Shown here: positions 36,762-45,232 of the stretch, one piece after another
Position numbering within the stretch: the stretch's first letter is position 1
How the letters are laid out: each line of letters begins with the position of its first letter
DNA from: Candidatus Babeliales bacterium
GTDB lineage: Bacteria > Babelota > Babeliae > Babelales > JABCYS01
Assembly: GCA_016929235.1 (NCBI GenBank)
Contig: JAFGJD010000002.1
Coordinates: 1 to 55,103, forward strand
DNA: 55,103 nucleotides
Direction of reading: 5' to 3'
Position numbers and translations under genes: made by a program
Notes under the pieces: generated by a model
The model's input: only the letters and a program-made list of their open reading frames with translations
Told to the model about the DNA's origin: nothing
Databases searched by the model: none

Positions 36762-36920
36762 CTACTTAGACTCCTTGTGCATTTGATGTTTTTTGCAACG
36801 CCGGCAATGCTTACGCACCTGCAATGAGCCCACCGATCGCGACTTAGCCACGACCTGTGAATAATTACGTTCCTTACATTCACTGCATACCAAATGGGAA
36901 ATTACTCGATTTTTTGCCAT
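36762..36920 (-). CDS. rpmG: 50S ribosomal protein L33
   Basis: Small ribosomal protein of 52 residues, too short for simple ORF listing. Translation gives MAKNRVISHLVCSECKERNY at the start and ends with KHCRRCKKHQ and a lysine-rich tail. The two C-x-x-C pairs (CSEC and CRRC) form the zinc site of the zinc-containing L33 type. It lies between tRNA-Thr(GGT) and tRNA-Trp, the usual position just before secE. Confidence 0.92.
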   Translation of the reverse strand: MAKNRVISHLVCSECKERNYSQVVAKSRSVGSLQVRKHCRRCKKHQMHKESK

Positions 36921-36960
36921 GAGAAACCTAAATTACGCCTTGAGACCACTTAAGCTGTAA

Positions 36961-37036
36961 TGGAGCCCGCGACCGGACTTGAACCGGTGACCTCTCCCTT
37001 ACCAAGGAAGTGCTCTACCAACTGAGCTACGTGGGC
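36961..37036 (-). tRNA. tRNA-Thr (anticodon GGT)
   Basis: Minus strand: acceptor GCCCACG with CGCGGGC (one A-C mismatch), D loop AGTTGGTA, anticodon loop TTGGTAA, T loop TTCAAGT, discriminator T and encoded CCA. Part of the Tyr-Gly-Thr-Thr cluster. Confidence 0.92.
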
Positions 37037-37118
37037 GCCCCTTTTCATATATTTTCGTTATGAATCATAGATTAAAGCAAAAACACAAAAATACAACTCG
37101 CGACAATCCATTCATTTA

Positions 37119-37194
37119 TGGAGCTGGCGACTGGACTTGAACCAGTGACCTGCTGATTACAAATCAGCTGCTCTACCAACTGAGCTACGCCAGC
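37119..37194 (-). tRNA. tRNA-Thr (anticodon TGT)
   Basis: Minus strand: acceptor GCTGGCG with CGCCAGC, anticodon stem GCTGA/TCAGC around loop TTTGTAA, T loop TTCAAGT, discriminator T and encoded CCA. The 82-base gap to the other tRNA-Thr holds no gene that I can see; tuf is absent there. Confidence 0.93.
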
Positions 37195-37221
37195 CTCACG
37201 AGCTTGTGTCATACGTTTTTT

Positions 37222-37297
37222 TGGAGCGGGAGACGGGGATCGAACCCGCAACCTACAGCTTGGAAGGCTGCCACTCTACCAGTTGAGCTACTCCCGC
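37222..37297 (-). tRNA. tRNA-Gly (anticodon TCC)
   Basis: Minus strand: acceptor GCGGGAG with CTCCCGC, anticodon stem GCAGC/GCTGT around loop CTTCCAA, T loop TTCGATC, discriminator T and encoded CCA. Confidence 0.93.
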
Positions 37298-37319
37298 CTA
37301 TACAACCGACCAGTTATTC

Positions 37320-37405
37320 TGGTGGCGAGAGCAGGATTCGAACCTGCGAAGACATTAGCCAACGGATTTACAGTCCGTCCCCTTTGACCGCTCGGGAATC
37401 TCGCC
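37320..37405 (-). tRNA. tRNA-Tyr (anticodon GTA)
   Basis: Minus strand: a class II tRNA with a long variable arm, acceptor GGCGAGA with TCTCGCC, anticodon stem ACGGA/TCCGT around loop CTGTAAA, T loop TTCGAAT, discriminator A and encoded CCA. It is the first gene of the large minus-strand transcription block, behind a promoter at 37424-37453. Confidence 0.93.
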
Positions 37406-37423
37406 TGGATGTCAATTTTTTTC

Positions 37424-37453
37424 AGTATATGGCCTTCGCCAATAAAACGCCAA
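37424..37453 (-). promoter_or_regulatory. Putative promoter of the tRNA-ribosomal protein block
   Basis: On the minus strand, TTGGCG (37453-37448) and TATACT (37429-37424) are spaced by 18 bases. The -10 box ends 18 bases before tRNA-Tyr, so this is a likely start for the tRNA-rpmG-secE-nusG-rpl-rpoBC transcript. Confidence 0.6.
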
Positions 37454-37532
37454 CTTATATTAGGTGGTTTTTTTCATGTTTTCAACCAAATTTTACTGCT
37501 CCCGTTTTGGAACCATCTCTTCCGCCGTAATG

Positions 37533-37561
37533 TTGAGTTACTGAGACCCATTTTCTATACT
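37533..37561 (+). promoter_or_regulatory. Putative promoter of the MutS-like gene
   Basis: TTGAGT at 37533-37538 and TATACT at 37556-37561, spaced by 17 bases. Transcription would begin near 37568, downstream of the far in-frame ATG at 37409, which supports translation from ATG 37595 and hence the N-terminal signal sequence. Confidence 0.55.
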
Positions 37562-37594
37562 GGCCACAACTTTGATTTTGAATATAAGGAAATT

Positions 37595-39598
37595 ATGAAG
37601 CACTTTAGGCTTGTAGTCCTCGTTTTGGCCTCATGTAATCTCATGGCCTCAAAGACATCTATCTATTCTTCCATCGCAAGTCAGTATCTCACTATACTCA
37701 CAGGCGATAGCCTCAATGGACCACAAGTAATTGCCAGCGGCTCAGATCCCGAATTGGAGCATCTGTCAGAAGCTGAAAAATCATTGGCAGCATTTAAAAT
37801 CCTGAGCACAACTGCCCCCGTATATTTACCAGGTACGGCAATCATCGATCCAAGTACCTGGGAAAATCTAGAGCTATTCATGAACGCCAATTTACTTGGA
37901 ACGGTAAAACGAACTAGAACAAAGCTAGGAGAACTGACATTAGCGAAAATGCTTGCTGAACCAACGATTAATGTCAGAGAGCTACATAGGCGGCAACGAA
38001 TCATCAAGGCGCTCAGTGATAACGAAGCCCTCTTCCGCATTATCGACGACGCACTTGCCACAATTCAAGAATGTGAGGACACTCTACTTTCGTTCTGGAA
38101 AGAGGAAAGTGGTTTTAACAGAGAAACATTCAGTCGATTCTATTTTGCTGACTGGTTTTCAGGCTCAGCAACCATGAACAAAACATCAAGCCTCCTCAAC
38201 TCTCTGCGGCGAGGCGAGGACTTTGCAATGGTACTTACCTTACCGCTCGCATTAATGTACATCCGCTATCAACTCAACAACAATATTTTTAAAACGCTCT
38301 CTGACAATTTTACAGTTCTAAAACAAGACACAGTCGCGGGAAGAGTAATCAAGCGTGTTGCAACTGATGAACAAATTGCTCACTGGTTCCCAGGCGACGA
38401 ATTACGATCCGATCGACTATTTCATGTACCTGGGGAGCTCAAGTTTAACTCCCTTTGCAACTTCTCGTATCGGGCTGGAGATTTTGCAGCCGGTATCATC
38501 AATGTTCTGCTCTCTGGCTACCAGATTGCCACCTATTTCGCTCTATCACATCGATCACATCATTATCTATATGCCAAGCTCAAGGGACTGGCATCATCAA
38601 TCACAAGTATCCACACAATGCATGATGTCATCAAAGTTCACCAGGATTCTCTTAGGGATCTCTATGAATGCCAAGTGCTTACGAACCTATTCGATCATCC
38701 AGAGACCACAAGTGACGATTTGCAAATGCTGTTGGAACATCTTGAAAGCATGACTTTCAAGCGTTCATTCTCGTATTTTTCTGATTTTGGGAAAATTCTG
38801 GCAGCTAATAAACTGATCGATTCTGCAAAATACGAACTAACACCTGCATTGGAAACTATAGGCACTATTGATGCATTCATGTCACTTGCACGATTACTTA
38901 GAGAATTTGAATCACAACGAGTTCATTATTGTTTTGCAGAGTTCGTCAATAGTAAGAATCCGTACATTAATCTCCAGAATTTTTGGAATCCCATGATCTC
39001 ATCAAAAATGGTTGTGCCCAATTCAATCGAACTCGGCCACGTTATTGGAGGACACAATATCATTCTGACCGGACAAAACACCGGTGGAAAATCTACTATA
39101 CTCAAGGGGATTACTCTCTGCACAATTCTTGCACAAACATGTGGAATTGTTCCCGCAGACACCTGTATCTTAACCCCCTTCGCAAGTATTAATACATATA
39201 TGAACATTACCGACAAGGTACAGGAAGGACTTTCACTCTTTGCAGCAGAAGTTCATCGTGCTAAATCATTATTAGAAAAAATTACGCGTCTTGGCCCCGA
39301 TGAAAAAAGTTTTTCGATGATCGATGAAGCATTCAAAGGAACTGGTGGCGAAGCACAAGAGCTTTCTTACTGGTATGCACAAAAGTTGGGAACATTTCCA
39401 AATAGCATATGCATGAACGCAACCCATTATCCGAAGCTCACAGTACTCGAAGATGAACTACCAGGAATATATCAAAACTACAAAGTCGAAGTAAAAATTT
39501 TGGCAGACGGAACTCTTATGCGGCCATACAAACTTGAACGCGGTGAAACGTTACACAACATTGCACAACACATTCTTCATGAACAAGGTCTTTTATAA
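37595..39598 (+). CDS. MutS-family ATPase with N-terminal export/lipoprotein signal
   Basis: 667 residues from ATG 37595 (AAGGAA just upstream). The C-terminal third is a MutS-type ABC ATPase: Walker A TGQNTGGKST at 492-501, DKVQEGLSLFAAEVHRAK (MutS dimer/signature region), Walker B FSMIDEAFKGTGGEAQ near 573-588, and NATHYPKLTVLED. Upstream are MutS core/lever-like helices; two hydrophobic stretches lie in the middle. No N-terminal mismatch-recognition domain is present. The N-terminus MKHFRLVVLVLASCN looks like a signal peptide with a lipobox LASC at 11-14. Mismatch repair is therefore unlikely to be its role; location may be the cell envelope. It abuts tsaE tail to tail. Confidence 0.8.
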   Translation: MKHFRLVVLVLASCNLMASKTSIYSSIASQYLTILTGDSLNGPQVIASGSDPELEHLSEAEKSLAAFKILSTTAPVYLPGTAIIDPSTWENLELFMNANLLGTVKRTRTKLGELTLAKMLAEPTINVRELHRRQRIIKALSDNEALFRIIDDALATIQECEDTLLSFWKEESGFNRETFSRFYFADWFSGSATMNKTSSLLNSLRRGEDFAMVLTLPLALMYIRYQLNNNIFKTLSDNFTVLKQDTVAGRVIKRVATDEQIAHWFPGDELRSDRLFHVPGELKFNSLCNFSYRAGDFAAGIINVLLSGYQIATYFALSHRSHHYLYAKLKGLASSITSIHTMHDVIKVHQDSLRDLYECQVLTNLFDHPETTSDDLQMLLEHLESMTFKRSFSYFSDFGKILAANKLIDSAKYELTPALETIGTIDAFMSLARLLREFESQRVHYCFAEFVNSKNPYINLQNFWNPMISSKMVVPNSIELGHVIGGHNIILTGQNTGGKSTILKGITLCTILAQTCGIVPADTCILTPFASINTYMNITDKVQEGLSLFAAEVHRAKSLLEKITRLGPDEKSFSMIDEAFKGTGGEAQELSYWYAQKLGTFPNSICMNATHYPKLTVLEDELPGIYQNYKVEVKILADGTLMRPYKLERGETLHNIAQHILHEQGLL

Positions 39599-40021
39599 CG
39601 CTACCATATACTCTATAGATCGTTGATCTTGAGAAACATAGTCAAGCGTTACATGACACGCATTATGATGTACCAGTGGCATAATAACTTCGGGCCATTC
39701 AATAAACGACCAGCTATCCGGTTGATATAAATATTCATCAAAACCCTGTTCAATAAACCCGTTATACGATTGCAAGCGATATAAATCAAAATGATGTATC
39801 ACTGCATCATCTTTGGTTATGTAGGTATTGACATAGGTAAACGTAGGACTTGAGATAACACCTTCGACACCCATTACTTTCAGCATCTGCCGTACTAAGG
39901 TTGTTTTTCCTGAACCCAACGGTCCTGTAAACGTATAGACCCTGCATTTATTTTTGAGTTGCACTAGCTCACGCACTATGATATCCAGATCTTCTAGTGA
40001 AAATGTACGAACTGCCATCAT
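39593..40021 (-). CDS. tsaE: tRNA threonylcarbamoyladenosine biosynthesis ATPase TsaE
   Basis: TsaE supports t6A37 formation on ANN-decoding tRNAs together with TsaB and TsaD. The 142-residue product has P-loop FTGPLGSGKTTLVRQML (residues 31-47), SSPTFTYVNTY, a DLYRL box (FDLYRL) and FIEWPE, all family motifs. Its start overlaps the stop of the upstream nuclease gene by four bases (ATGA). Its stop is six bases inside the convergent MutS-like frame. Confidence 0.94.
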   Translation of the reverse strand: MMAVRTFSLEDLDIIVRELVQLKNKCRVYTFTGPLGSGKTTLVRQMLKVMGVEGVISSPTFTYVNTYITKDDAVIHHFDLYRLQSYNGFIEQGFDEYLYQPDSWSFIEWPEVIMPLVHHNACHVTLDYVSQDQRSIEYMVAL

Positions 40022-40593
40022 AATTTTTTTAACACCTTCATAATACGTTTTTCATATTTCGATTGTGTAGTACGAGCACGCGTGCGGCGTAACCCTACCT
40101 CTTCGTGCTTAAGAGGAATATTCCGACTCATCTCTTCCATCAATTCATCAATCTCATGTTCTGCATGTTCGTTGAGTTTACGCAATGTCGCATCTCGCTG
40201 ATGCGCATTTTTTTTGTATTCCTTTTCCCCAAGTACATGAGCAAATGCCGAAGCATCAACTGCAATCACATTATGATAATATGCTGCTTCAATCAATTCA
40301 TTATCTGATGAAATCAGAACACACTCACGGTCTTTCGTTTCATGCAATAGTTTTTTAATAAGGTCGTCTGCAGATTTATGATAGCCAGCATGCACCACCC
40401 TCACACGGGTTCCGTAATACTCCTGACTTAGATGTTGTGTCAACCCGCCATCAAATACGACGCTGATAGTATGTTCTTTGCGACGGGCATACGATACCAA
40501 TGCCGCAATAAGGCCACTTTTCTTCTTCTCGGAGCTTTCTTGCGCCCCAAGCATAGTCTTTAGGAGGTTATAGCCATCAATAATAAGGTACAT
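40018..40593 (-). CDS. YacP/Rae1-type NYN-domain ribonuclease
   Basis: 191 residues with a PIN-like NYN nuclease fold: acidic motifs DGYNLL near the start, VVFDGG, KSADDLI and ISSDNELI, the four acidic clusters that bind metal. In Bacillus the YacP/Rae1 protein cleaves mRNA at the ribosome. The C-terminal region is highly charged and helical. It is translationally coupled to tsaE. Confidence 0.88.
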   Translation of the reverse strand: MYLIIDGYNLLKTMLGAQESSEKKKSGLIAALVSYARRKEHTISVVFDGGLTQHLSQEYYGTRVRVVHAGYHKSADDLIKKLLHETKDRECVLISSDNELIEAAYYHNVIAVDASAFAHVLGEKEYKKNAHQRDATLRKLNEHAEHEIDELMEEMSRNIPLKHEEVGLRRTRARTTQSKYEKRIMKVLKKL

Positions 40594-40663
40594 GATTTAT
40601 CCTCTCGCACCCATCACTGTACAAAAGAAACACCCAGTTAGAAAACATTTTTACTCAAGAGTG

Positions 40664-40692
40664 TTTACTTAAACATACCTGATCACTATGAT
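40664..40692 (+). promoter_or_regulatory. Putative promoter of atpG
   Basis: TTTACT at 40664-40669 and TATGAT at 40687-40692 with a 17-base spacer, 34 bases before the ATG of atpG. Confidence 0.45.
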
Positions 40693-40726
40693 ACGTAACA
40701 TCAGAAGAACCTGAAGAGGATCCAGC

Positions 40727-41587
40727 ATGTCGCAGTTGATTCAGATGCGCCAACGACTCAAAGCAGTCGAAACAATCAGAAAAATAACACATGCTATGCA
40801 ACTTGTGTCCATGTCGACACATCTTCAATTCAGAAACCGGAAACAACAAGCTCGGCTGTATCATGACGAACTGCAAGCCCTGCTCCTTACCTCAATATTT
40901 CGGGTTCCTACATGGACAAACCATATTCTGATGCCATCGGCATCAACCAAACCGAAAACATTACTTATTCTTGTGGGGTCTCAGAAAGGGCTCTGTGGAA
41001 CATTTAATACGGGACTCTTAAATGATTTTGATCAACTCTTGTCTGAAAATAATTTGTACCATGCTGATGCGATCATCATCGGAAAAAAAATGATAGAACA
41101 TATTAACGCTCGAAGAAAAACCCTACCCCTCAATATTATTGCACAACACGACGCATTTACTGCATCGACAATATCCGCGTTAATTACCTACATCATTGGT
41201 ATAATTGAACAAACACAAGAGCCATATACACTCGTACAATTGTACACAAATCACGCTATAACCTTTTTTTTACAGGAACATCGCCTATCTACATTAATTC
41301 CGTTTCAACAGTCTGAAGAAGTTGCCCCTTCGCAAGAAGATGAAATGCCATACTGGCACCAGGAACCAAACGACGTGCTCGATGCGCTTGCGCTTCAATA
41401 TCTTAAAGCTTCGATAAATAATATTTTCGTACAATCGCTTCTATCGGAACAGGCGGCACGATTCGTTTCCATGGACAGCGCAACACGTAACGCACGATCA
41501 TTGCTTGATACTATGCGGTTACAGTACAATAAATTACGTCAGGCAAAAATAACCAAAGAATTAATTGAATTAACGAGCAGTTTTTAG
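40727..41587 (+). CDS. atpG: F1F0 ATP synthase gamma subunit
   Basis: Central rotor stalk of F1. The 286-residue product matches at both ends, the two coiled-coil helices: MSQLIQMRQRLKAVETIRKITHAMQLV at the N-terminus (first part shown) and MDSATRNARSLLDTMRLQYNKLRQAKITKELIEL-type C-terminus. The middle contains LVGSQKGLCGTFN, the family's conserved segment. It stands alone; no other atp genes are next to it, so the operon has been broken up. GAGGA precedes the ATG. The 3' end overlaps murA by 18 bases. Confidence 0.92.
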   Translation: MSQLIQMRQRLKAVETIRKITHAMQLVSMSTHLQFRNRKQQARLYHDELQALLLTSIFRVPTWTNHILMPSASTKPKTLLILVGSQKGLCGTFNTGLLNDFDQLLSENNLYHADAIIIGKKMIEHINARRKTLPLNIIAQHDAFTASTISALITYIIGIIEQTQEPYTLVQLYTNHAITFFLQEHRLSTLIPFQQSEEVAPSQEDEMPYWHQEPNDVLDALALQYLKASINNIFVQSLLSEQAARFVSMDSATRNARSLLDTMRLQYNKLRQAKITKELIELTSSF

Positions 41588-42916
41588 AATAATACGCGCA
41601 CCAAGTTGCTCTAATTTTTTATCAAGTTGTTGATACCCACGCTTCCAGTGATGTACCCCAGTAACGATTGTTTTTCCGACTGCAACAAGACCTGCTAAAA
41701 CTAGGGCACATGAACCCCGAATATCACCCGCGATAACATGTGTACCATACAGCTCATCAACACCATGAACTTCAGCTCGATCACCATTGACAGAAATCAG
41801 TGCGCCCATTTTCTGAAGCTCAGGAACATGAAGAAATCGATTCTCAAATACTGTTTCATGAATTGAACTCGTTCCCTCTGCCAAACATTGTGCAACCATC
41901 ATTGGGGCTTGTAAATCGGTTGGAAATCCTGGATATGGGGACGTCTTGAATGAAACAGCCCGTGGATTTTCGACTGCTCGAATGCTAATACCCCTTCCAG
42001 GAGTAACCTCAGCAATCTCATGGCCCATCTCCTGAAGCTTAAAAAGAAATACATCCAACAAATTAAATGAAACATTAGGAATAGTTACTTCACCCCCTGT
42101 AATTGCAGCAGCAAGAAGTAATGATCCAGCTTCAAGCCGATCCACCACAATTTCATGATCGATAGGACGCAAGGCCGCAACTCCTTCAATCTCTATGCAT
42201 GCGGGAGCCTTAATTTCAATGCACGCCCCCATTTTTTTGAGAACTGCAATCAAATCTAGTACTTCCGGCTCCAATGCCGCGTTGACAATTTTAGTCACGC
42301 CAGGCGTGAGCACAGCAGCCATCATGAGGTTCTCTGTCGCACCAACACTCGGATACTCCAAAATCAAACGTTGCGCCTGCAATTGCTTCACCGTTGCCAA
42401 AAGCATATCTCCATTGCTTTTATATCGTACCCCCATCTTTTCAAAGTTTTTGATGTGGTAATCGATTGGCCGTTTACCAATTCCACAGCCACCCGGCAAT
42501 GCGATATCTGCTCGTGAAAAGCGCGCAAGAAGTGGACCCATCACCAAAACAGATGCGCGCATCTTTTTCATGATATCAGCCTTGACTCTATGCTTCGAAA
42601 TAGTTGAGGTATCAACACATGCAGTATTTTGTTGTGGATAAAATTGCACATCAGCGCCCAAATCACGTAATAGCGCTATCATCTGGAGAACATCTTCTGA
42701 GTTCGGAATATTAGTAAGAGTCGATTTACCCTCAGTTAGAATCAGAGACGCCATAATCACTAACACTGCGTTTTTGGCCCCAACTACATCGACTTCTCCG
42801 CGCAGTTTCAACGATTGTCCAATAACTATAGACGGAAACAAGTCATCAGATATCTCTGTCACAGATGGCGCTGATTCCTGAGAAGGGTCAGTATCAATGA
42901 TAAGGGTTTTTTCCAT
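41570..42916 (-). CDS. murA: UDP-N-acetylglucosamine 1-carboxyvinyltransferase
   Basis: MurA transfers enolpyruvate to UDP-GlcNAc, the first committed step of peptidoglycan synthesis. The 448-residue product has GAKNA (47-51), the active-site loop PGGCGIGKRPIDYH with catalytic Cys144 (fosfomycin target), and the duplicated inside-out barrel. It carries about 28 extra residues at the N-terminus rich in acidic residues and serine before the fold begins at IVIGQSLKLRG; the start has GAGAG upstream. It converges with atpG. Confidence 0.95.
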   Translation of the reverse strand: MEKTLIIDTDPSQESAPSVTEISDDLFPSIVIGQSLKLRGEVDVVGAKNAVLVIMASLILTEGKSTLTNIPNSEDVLQMIALLRDLGADVQFYPQQNTACVDTSTISKHRVKADIMKKMRASVLVMGPLLARFSRADIALPGGCGIGKRPIDYHIKNFEKMGVRYKSNGDMLLATVKQLQAQRLILEYPSVGATENLMMAAVLTPGVTKIVNAALEPEVLDLIAVLKKMGACIEIKAPACIEIEGVAALRPIDHEIVVDRLEAGSLLLAAAITGGEVTIPNVSFNLLDVFLFKLQEMGHEIAEVTPGRGISIRAVENPRAVSFKTSPYPGFPTDLQAPMMVAQCLAEGTSSIHETVFENRFLHVPELQKMGALISVNGDRAEVHGVDELYGTHVIAGDIRGSCALVLAGLVAVGKTIVTGVHHWKRGYQQLDKKLEQLGARIILKTAR

Positions 42917-43219
42917 GAAGGGCTCTCTTATATTTATTTTATAGTGATAAGCGTATCATGCGAGACTCTCGTAAGTATAGGATCTAAATTGCATCTCAGC
43001 ATACCGAATACTGTTCTTGAGTTATTTTACGACTTTTTCACTGTACATGACAGGAAACTTTGCATGACAAATTCAACGGATTATTTAAGGATGAACCATA
43101 TTGTAACGACAAAAAAAAGAATAGCCAAAAAAGAAACAATCCAATTGAAAAAATAGTTCGAGATCTTTATTATGGTGTCTGAATTTATTTAAAATTTTTC
43201 TGGTGAGGAGTCCACGAAT
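42917..43219. other. Intergenic region between murA and tdk
   Basis: A 303-base AT-rich stretch. It holds a perfect 11-base palindrome CGAGACTCTCG at 42961-42971, a promoter at 43145-43173, and a 70-codon frame (42944-43156) without a ribosome site and with no recognisable sequence, which I do not call. I see no RNA gene. Confidence 0.5.
43145..43173 (+). promoter_or_regulatory. Putative promoter of tdk-radA
   Basis: TTGAAA at 43145-43150 and TATTAT at 43168-43173 with a 17-base spacer, 46 bases before the ATG of tdk. Confidence 0.5.
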
Positions 43220-43810
43220 ATGCGCACTGAGGCGAGCAAAAAAGGGAGATTAGAGGTTATTTGCGGATCAATGTTTTCCGGAAAATCGGAAGAGCTGATT
43301 CTACGTCTTCGCCGCGCACAATTTGCCAAGCAGAACGCCGTTGTTTTTAAGCATAGTCTCGATGATCGTGTCGCCCGCTCTTATATTACAACCCATAACG
43401 GTAGTAAGTTTGAAGCCATTCCCATAGAGCATCCATCTACTATCCTTTCCGTTGTGGATAAAGATACTGAAGTCATAGCAATAGATGAAGTACAATTCTT
43501 CAACAATGATATCATTAATATTGTGTGTCAGATGGTAGATGAGGGAAGGCGCGTTATTGTTGCAGGACTTGATCTTGATTTTCGCGGCGTCCCATTTGGA
43601 CCTATCCCAACACTCATGGCTGTTGCAGATCAGACGACCAAGCTCAAGGCTATTTGCATGGTCTGCGGGAAAGATGCACATTTCTCCCAACGACTCATCA
43701 ATGGTGAACCTGCCAATTATGAAGATCCTATTGTGATTATCGGCGCAGAAAATTGTTATCAAGCTCGCTGTAGAAGTTGTCACCAAATCAACCGGATTCA
43801 TATATTTTGA
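43220..43810 (+). CDS. tdk: Thymidine kinase
   Basis: Type II thymidine kinase that salvages thymidine to dTMP, useful where nucleosides come from a host. The 196-residue product has P-loop GSMFSGKSEEL (16-26), the catalytic IDEVQFF, GLDLDFRGVPFGP, and the zinc site with CMVCG and CRSC. GAGGAG lies upstream of the ATG. The stop TGA overlaps the TTG start of radA. Confidence 0.96.
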   Translation: MRTEASKKGRLEVICGSMFSGKSEELILRLRRAQFAKQNAVVFKHSLDDRVARSYITTHNGSKFEAIPIEHPSTILSVVDKDTEVIAIDEVQFFNNDIINIVCQMVDEGRRVIVAGLDLDFRGVPFGPIPTLMAVADQTTKLKAICMVCGKDAHFSQRLINGEPANYEDPIVIIGAENCYQARCRSCHQINRIHIF

Positions 43811-45183
43811 GCAAGACTAAACTCAATTATAAATGTACCAACTGTGATTATCGTCCTCCTCGTTGGGTAGGATGCTGTCCTGAATGCAGCGAGTGGAATA
43901 GTGTTGTCGAATTTCAAGCAACACAACAACCCGGTATTGGCAAAAAGATCAGTACCACCGCATTAACTATGGTCCCATTGACAGAAATCAAAACAAACTC
44001 TCATAGACGCTTACTGTCAGGCATCCAAGAATGGGATCGGGTCCTCGGTGATGGTATTATGCCAAATTCATTTCTCATTCTAACAGGTGATCCAGGCATA
44101 GGAAAATCAACACTTCTTTTACAGGTTGCTCACGCAATTTCACAGCATCACCGTGTCTTTTACTTTTCATCAGAAGAATCGCTTGAACAGGTTAAAGTTC
44201 GTGCAGAGCGATTGGGATGTGCATCAGAAAATCTTTTATTTTCAGATCAGGCACGTCTGGAAGCCATTGTTGCTACGGTTGAAACGGACCAACCAGACCT
44301 GGTTGTCGTAGATTCAATTCAAAACTGCTATGCCTCAGAAGTACAAACCCTACCGGGTAGTATCGGCCAGTTGCGTGAAACATCTTTCCAGCTCATGAGG
44401 CTGGCTAAAGAGCACAATGTTGCCATCATTGTCAGTGGCCACATTACTAAAGATGGCAACATAGCTGGACCAAAAATGCTCGAGCACATGGTTGATGGAG
44501 TCTTTTATCTTCAGGGCGAAGATCGATGGCAAACCCGCGTGTTGCGCTCGGTCAAAAATCGATTCGGAAGTATTAACGAACTGGGTTTTTTTGAGATGGA
44601 AACTTCTGGACTCAAAGAAGTTTCCAACATCAATGAGGAACTCCTCAATGCTACCAATAATTCTCCTGGTGCTTCATTGATCAGCTATCTCGAAGGCTCA
44701 CGGCCCCTCCTTCTCGAGCTTCAGGCCCTCACAATTGCATCTAAATATCCATCACCCCAGCGCGTCGTAACCAACCTTGACTATAAACGCCTTGTTCTCA
44801 TTGCCGCAATTTTAGAAAAGTATCTCAAAATCAGATTTAGTGCGCATGATATTTTTTTCAAAGTAAGTGGTGGTTTTACGATTAAAGACAGTTCATCAGA
44901 TCTTGGAATTGCCCTCGCATTATTATCCAGTTACTTTCAAAAATCTCTTCCAGAAAAATCAATCGCTTTAGGGGAAATTAGTCTCACCGGACATATTAAG
45001 CCAGTCAATCTCATTACACGTCATCTCAATGAGGCAACAACATACGGGATCAAAGTTATATTCATTTCTCATAACCAGTCGCTTCCAAAAACAAGAATCA
45101 AGGTGAAACGACTCCACAATGTCTTCGAACTCATGGAATTGTTTATTGAAGCCGAAGATCATTCGGTACCAAAGGCAGAATGA
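43807..45183 (+). CDS. radA: DNA repair protein RadA (Sms)
   Basis: RadA is a RecA-like hexameric helicase for branch migration. I place the start at TTG 43807, four bases inside tdk, because the zinc finger then begins at once: C10, C13, C24, C27. The 458-residue product has Walker A GDPGIGKST at 94-102, the RadA-specific KNRFGSINELGFFEM and a C-terminal Lon-like domain (SGGFTIKDSSSDLGIALAL). Upstream in-frame ATG 43777 lies inside tdk and adds unrelated residues. Confidence 0.94.
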   Translation: MSKTKLNYKCTNCDYRPPRWVGCCPECSEWNSVVEFQATQQPGIGKKISTTALTMVPLTEIKTNSHRRLLSGIQEWDRVLGDGIMPNSFLILTGDPGIGKSTLLLQVAHAISQHHRVFYFSSEESLEQVKVRAERLGCASENLLFSDQARLEAIVATVETDQPDLVVVDSIQNCYASEVQTLPGSIGQLRETSFQLMRLAKEHNVAIIVSGHITKDGNIAGPKMLEHMVDGVFYLQGEDRWQTRVLRSVKNRFGSINELGFFEMETSGLKEVSNINEELLNATNNSPGASLISYLEGSRPLLLELQALTIASKYPSPQRVVTNLDYKRLVLIAAILEKYLKIRFSAHDIFFKVSGGFTIKDSSSDLGIALALLSSYFQKSLPEKSIALGEISLTGHIKPVNLITRHLNEATTYGIKVIFISHNQSLPKTRIKVKRLHNVFELMELFIEAEDHSVPKAE

Positions 45184-45232
45184 TCATAGTATACTACTAT
45201 GGATTTTATCTATTCCAGAAGGACTGTTTCAT

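Noticed and set aside
42944-43156. 70-codon plus-strand frame in the murA-tdk gap
   Set aside because: No ribosome site, no recognisable sequence and partly upstream of the tdk promoter; left as intergenic.
43301-43801. 166-codon minus-strand frame
   Set aside because: Antisense to tdk; the plus-strand frame has all thymidine kinase motifs.
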